NCBI RefSeq assembly: GCF_918697925.1 | Contig: NZ_CAKKMF010000027.1 | Coordinates: 1-53,706, forward strand | Direction of reading: 5' to 3' | DNA length: 53,706 nt | DNA from: Arthrobacter sp. Bi26 | Lineage (GTDB): Bacteria; Actinomycetota; Actinomycetes; Actinomycetales; Micrococcaceae | The notes under the pieces: model-generated | Seen by the model: the letters and a program-made list of their open reading frames with translations, nothing else | Database searches by the model: none | Told to the model about the DNA's origin: nothing | Made by a program: the position numbers and the translations under genes | Shown: positions 52,581 through 53,706 of the stretch, piece by piece | How the letters are laid out: every line of letters begins with the position of its first letter | Numbering within the stretch: position 1 is the stretch's first letter

Positions 52581-53706
52581 TCAGCGGACCGTGGTGCGGC
52601 CGGGAGTGGCTGCCGCGACCGGGCCACGGTCGGGGTCCTGGCCGGCGTCGGGTGCTTTGTCGTGTGCGGGAAGTTCTGCGGTGCGGGCGGCCCTGGCGCG
52701 AGCGACGTGGCTGCGGGCGTGTTCCACGGCCGGGGGCAATTCCGCGAAGAGGTGTTTGTGGTGGCGCAGGGATTCCAGCACACCCACCCGGGTGACTAGG
52801 GCCAGGTGGCGTTCCTGGATGCCTTTGATCAGCACGGTGATCCCGCGGCGTTCGAGGGCATTGACGATGTCGGTGATGACCCTGGCCCCTGTTGCGTCCA
52901 GGACCTGGAGCTGGGACATGCGGATGATGACGACATCGACATTGCGGATCGCGCTGACCCGGTCCAGGACGCGTTCGGCCGCGGCGAAAAACAGGGCCCC
53001 GTCGAGCCGGAACACGGCGATGTGCTCGTCCCCGTCCTGGACCGGGCCCGGGATCTCTTCGCGGTGGACGCCGCTGGACTTGACCAGGGCGCGCAGGGCG
53101 AAGAAGGACGCGACGGCGATGCCGATTGCGACTGCCTCGATGAGGTCGAAGGACACGGTGATCAGCGCGGTGACGAAGAACACGACGGTGTCGGCACGGG
53201 TCGAGCCGATGACGCTGCGCAGCGTGGTGGGGGAGACCATGCGGGTGGCGGTGACCATCAGGACCCCGGCCAGGGCGGCGAGCGGGATACGCGCGACCGG
53301 GCCGGTGGCGAGGTAGACCACGGCCAGCAGGACCACGGCATGGGTGATGGCCGCGAGCCGGGTCCTGCCGCCGGAGCGGATGTTCACCGCGGTGCGGGCA
53401 ATGGCCCCGGTGGCGGGCATGCCGCCGAAGAACCCGGATGCGACGGAGGCCAGACCCTGCCCCAGGAGTTCACGGTCGGCGTCGTAGGGTCCGGTGTCGG
53501 AGATTGACGCGGCAACCCGGGCCGAGAGCAGCGACTCGATCGCCGCGAGGGCCGCGATGGTCGCGGCCGGCCCGGCAAGGGCAGCCACGGTGCCCCAGTC
53601 CAGGGCGGGGATAACCGGGGCCGGCAGGGTGTCGGGCAGGGTGCCGATCCGGGCCACCGGAAGGTCCAGGACCTGGGCGGCGATGCTGGCGATGATGATG
53701 GCGATG
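52581..53706 (-). CDS. SulP-family anion transporter with STAS domain (partial at right edge)
   Basis: The C-terminal 375 residues are in the window, and the frame stays open to the edge. The membrane part includes ALAAIESLLSARVA, DRELLGQGLASVASGFFGGMPATGAIARTAVNIRSGG and VLMVTATRM, all typical of SulP. The STAS domain follows (AVFRLDGALFFAAAERVLDRV, VDVVIIRMSQLQVLDATGARV). SulP proteins carry sulfate, bicarbonate or dicarboxylates. An Ala/Arg-rich tail of about 60 residues follows STAS. Confidence 0.9.
   Translation of the reverse strand, partial: IAIIIASIAAQVLDLPVARIGTLPDTLPAPVIPALDWGTVAALAGPAATIAALAAIESLLSARVAASISDTGPYDADRELLGQGLASVASGFFGGMPATGAIARTAVNIRSGGRTRLAAITHAVVLLAVVYLATGPVARIPLAALAGVLMVTATRMVSPTTLRSVIGSTRADTVVFFVTALITVSFDLIEAVAIGIAVASFFALRALVKSSGVHREEIPGPVQDGDEHIAVFRLDGALFFAAAERVLDRVSAIRNVDVVIIRMSQLQVLDATGARVITDIVNALERRGITVLIKGIQERHLALVTRVGVLESLRHHKHLFAELPPAVEHARSHVARARAARTAELPAHDKAPDAGQDPDRGPVAAATPGRTTVR

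Noticed and set aside
958..53706. Long open frames opposite or out of frame with real genes, for example a plus-strand frame of 779 codons at 37.4-39.7 kb and a minus-strand frame of 487 codons at 19.6-21.0 kb
   Set aside because: High GC creates long mirror frames. These are Gly/Asp- or Arg/Pro-rich, lack domains and lie across well-identified genes.
1..53706. CRISPR array
   Set aside because: No set of evenly spaced 25-40-base repeats with unique spacers and no cas gene was seen. The repeats at 48-107 are only 11 bases with short intervals.

Overview
The window is GC-rich actinobacterial DNA, most likely from the Arthrobacter/Pseudarthrobacter group (Micrococcaceae). This rests on base composition, frequent GTG starts, a CmtR-type metal sensor, helicase-associated-domain remnants and the style of the catabolic operons. 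Species and replicon are inference. ParB-like, DUF1016, nuclease and helicase-associated remnants, plus scattered tRNA-end repeats, point to a mosaic plasmid or genomic island.

Region 1 (1-7.3 kb). IS-end-like direct repeats and a tRNA-Leu-3'-end element open the window. A TehA/SLAC1 transporter and PaaI thioesterase, an SDR remnant, an HxlR regulator and a GNAT acetyltransferase follow. A minus-strand operon then encodes an NTF2-like protein, a beta-ketoadipyl-CoA thiolase with one missing base, and both subunits of 3-oxoadipate CoA-transferase.

Region 2 (7.3-27.1 kb) is the core of interest. Two sugar-type (CUT2) ABC importers are each followed by dehydrogenases. Module A is ATPase, two permeases, binding protein, two SDRs and an NTF2-like protein. 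Module B is binding protein, ATPase, permease, SDR, hydroxyquinol 1,2-dioxygenase, maleylacetate reductase, zinc dehydrogenase, an IolE-like TIM-barrel protein and, further on, a Gfo/Idh/MocA oxidoreductase. Two paralogous XRE-cupin regulators belong to the set, and the two module promoters share sequence. Together with the minus-strand thiolase/CoA-transferase genes these give a complete lower route: hydroxyquinol to maleylacetate to 3-oxoadipate to succinyl-CoA and acetyl-CoA. The upper route has sugar importers, five dehydrogenases, an inosose-dehydratase-like enzyme and two NTF2-fold proteins, but no ring hydroxylase inside the two modules. I propose that a cyclitol or deoxy-cyclitol is imported, oxidised and dehydrated to hydroxyquinol, so that an alicyclic polyol is aromatised and then ring-cleaved. 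This is inference from gene content.

Region 3 (27.2-34.8 kb). A degenerate copy of the sequence at about 225-420 is fused to a truncated sugar permease. Four copies of a 9-base motif follow. A MarR, PLP-decarboxylase and flavin hydroxylase module comes next, then a truncated DUF1016 nuclease and a second tRNA-Leu-end element.

Region 4 (35.5-46.7 kb) holds a methyltransferase, a ParB-like remnant and a metal/thiol stress region. It contains two ArsR-rhodanese fusion regulators, two YnfA proteins, two MFS transporters around a PanE-like reductase, CmtR with a CDF transporter, a collapsed CzcD-like gene, and thioredoxin-fold proteins.

Region 5 (47-53.7 kb). A third, inverted tRNA-end element is followed by frameshifted helicase-associated and nuclease genes. 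Then come a stand-alone FabH, a methyltransferase and a SulP transporter that runs off the right edge.
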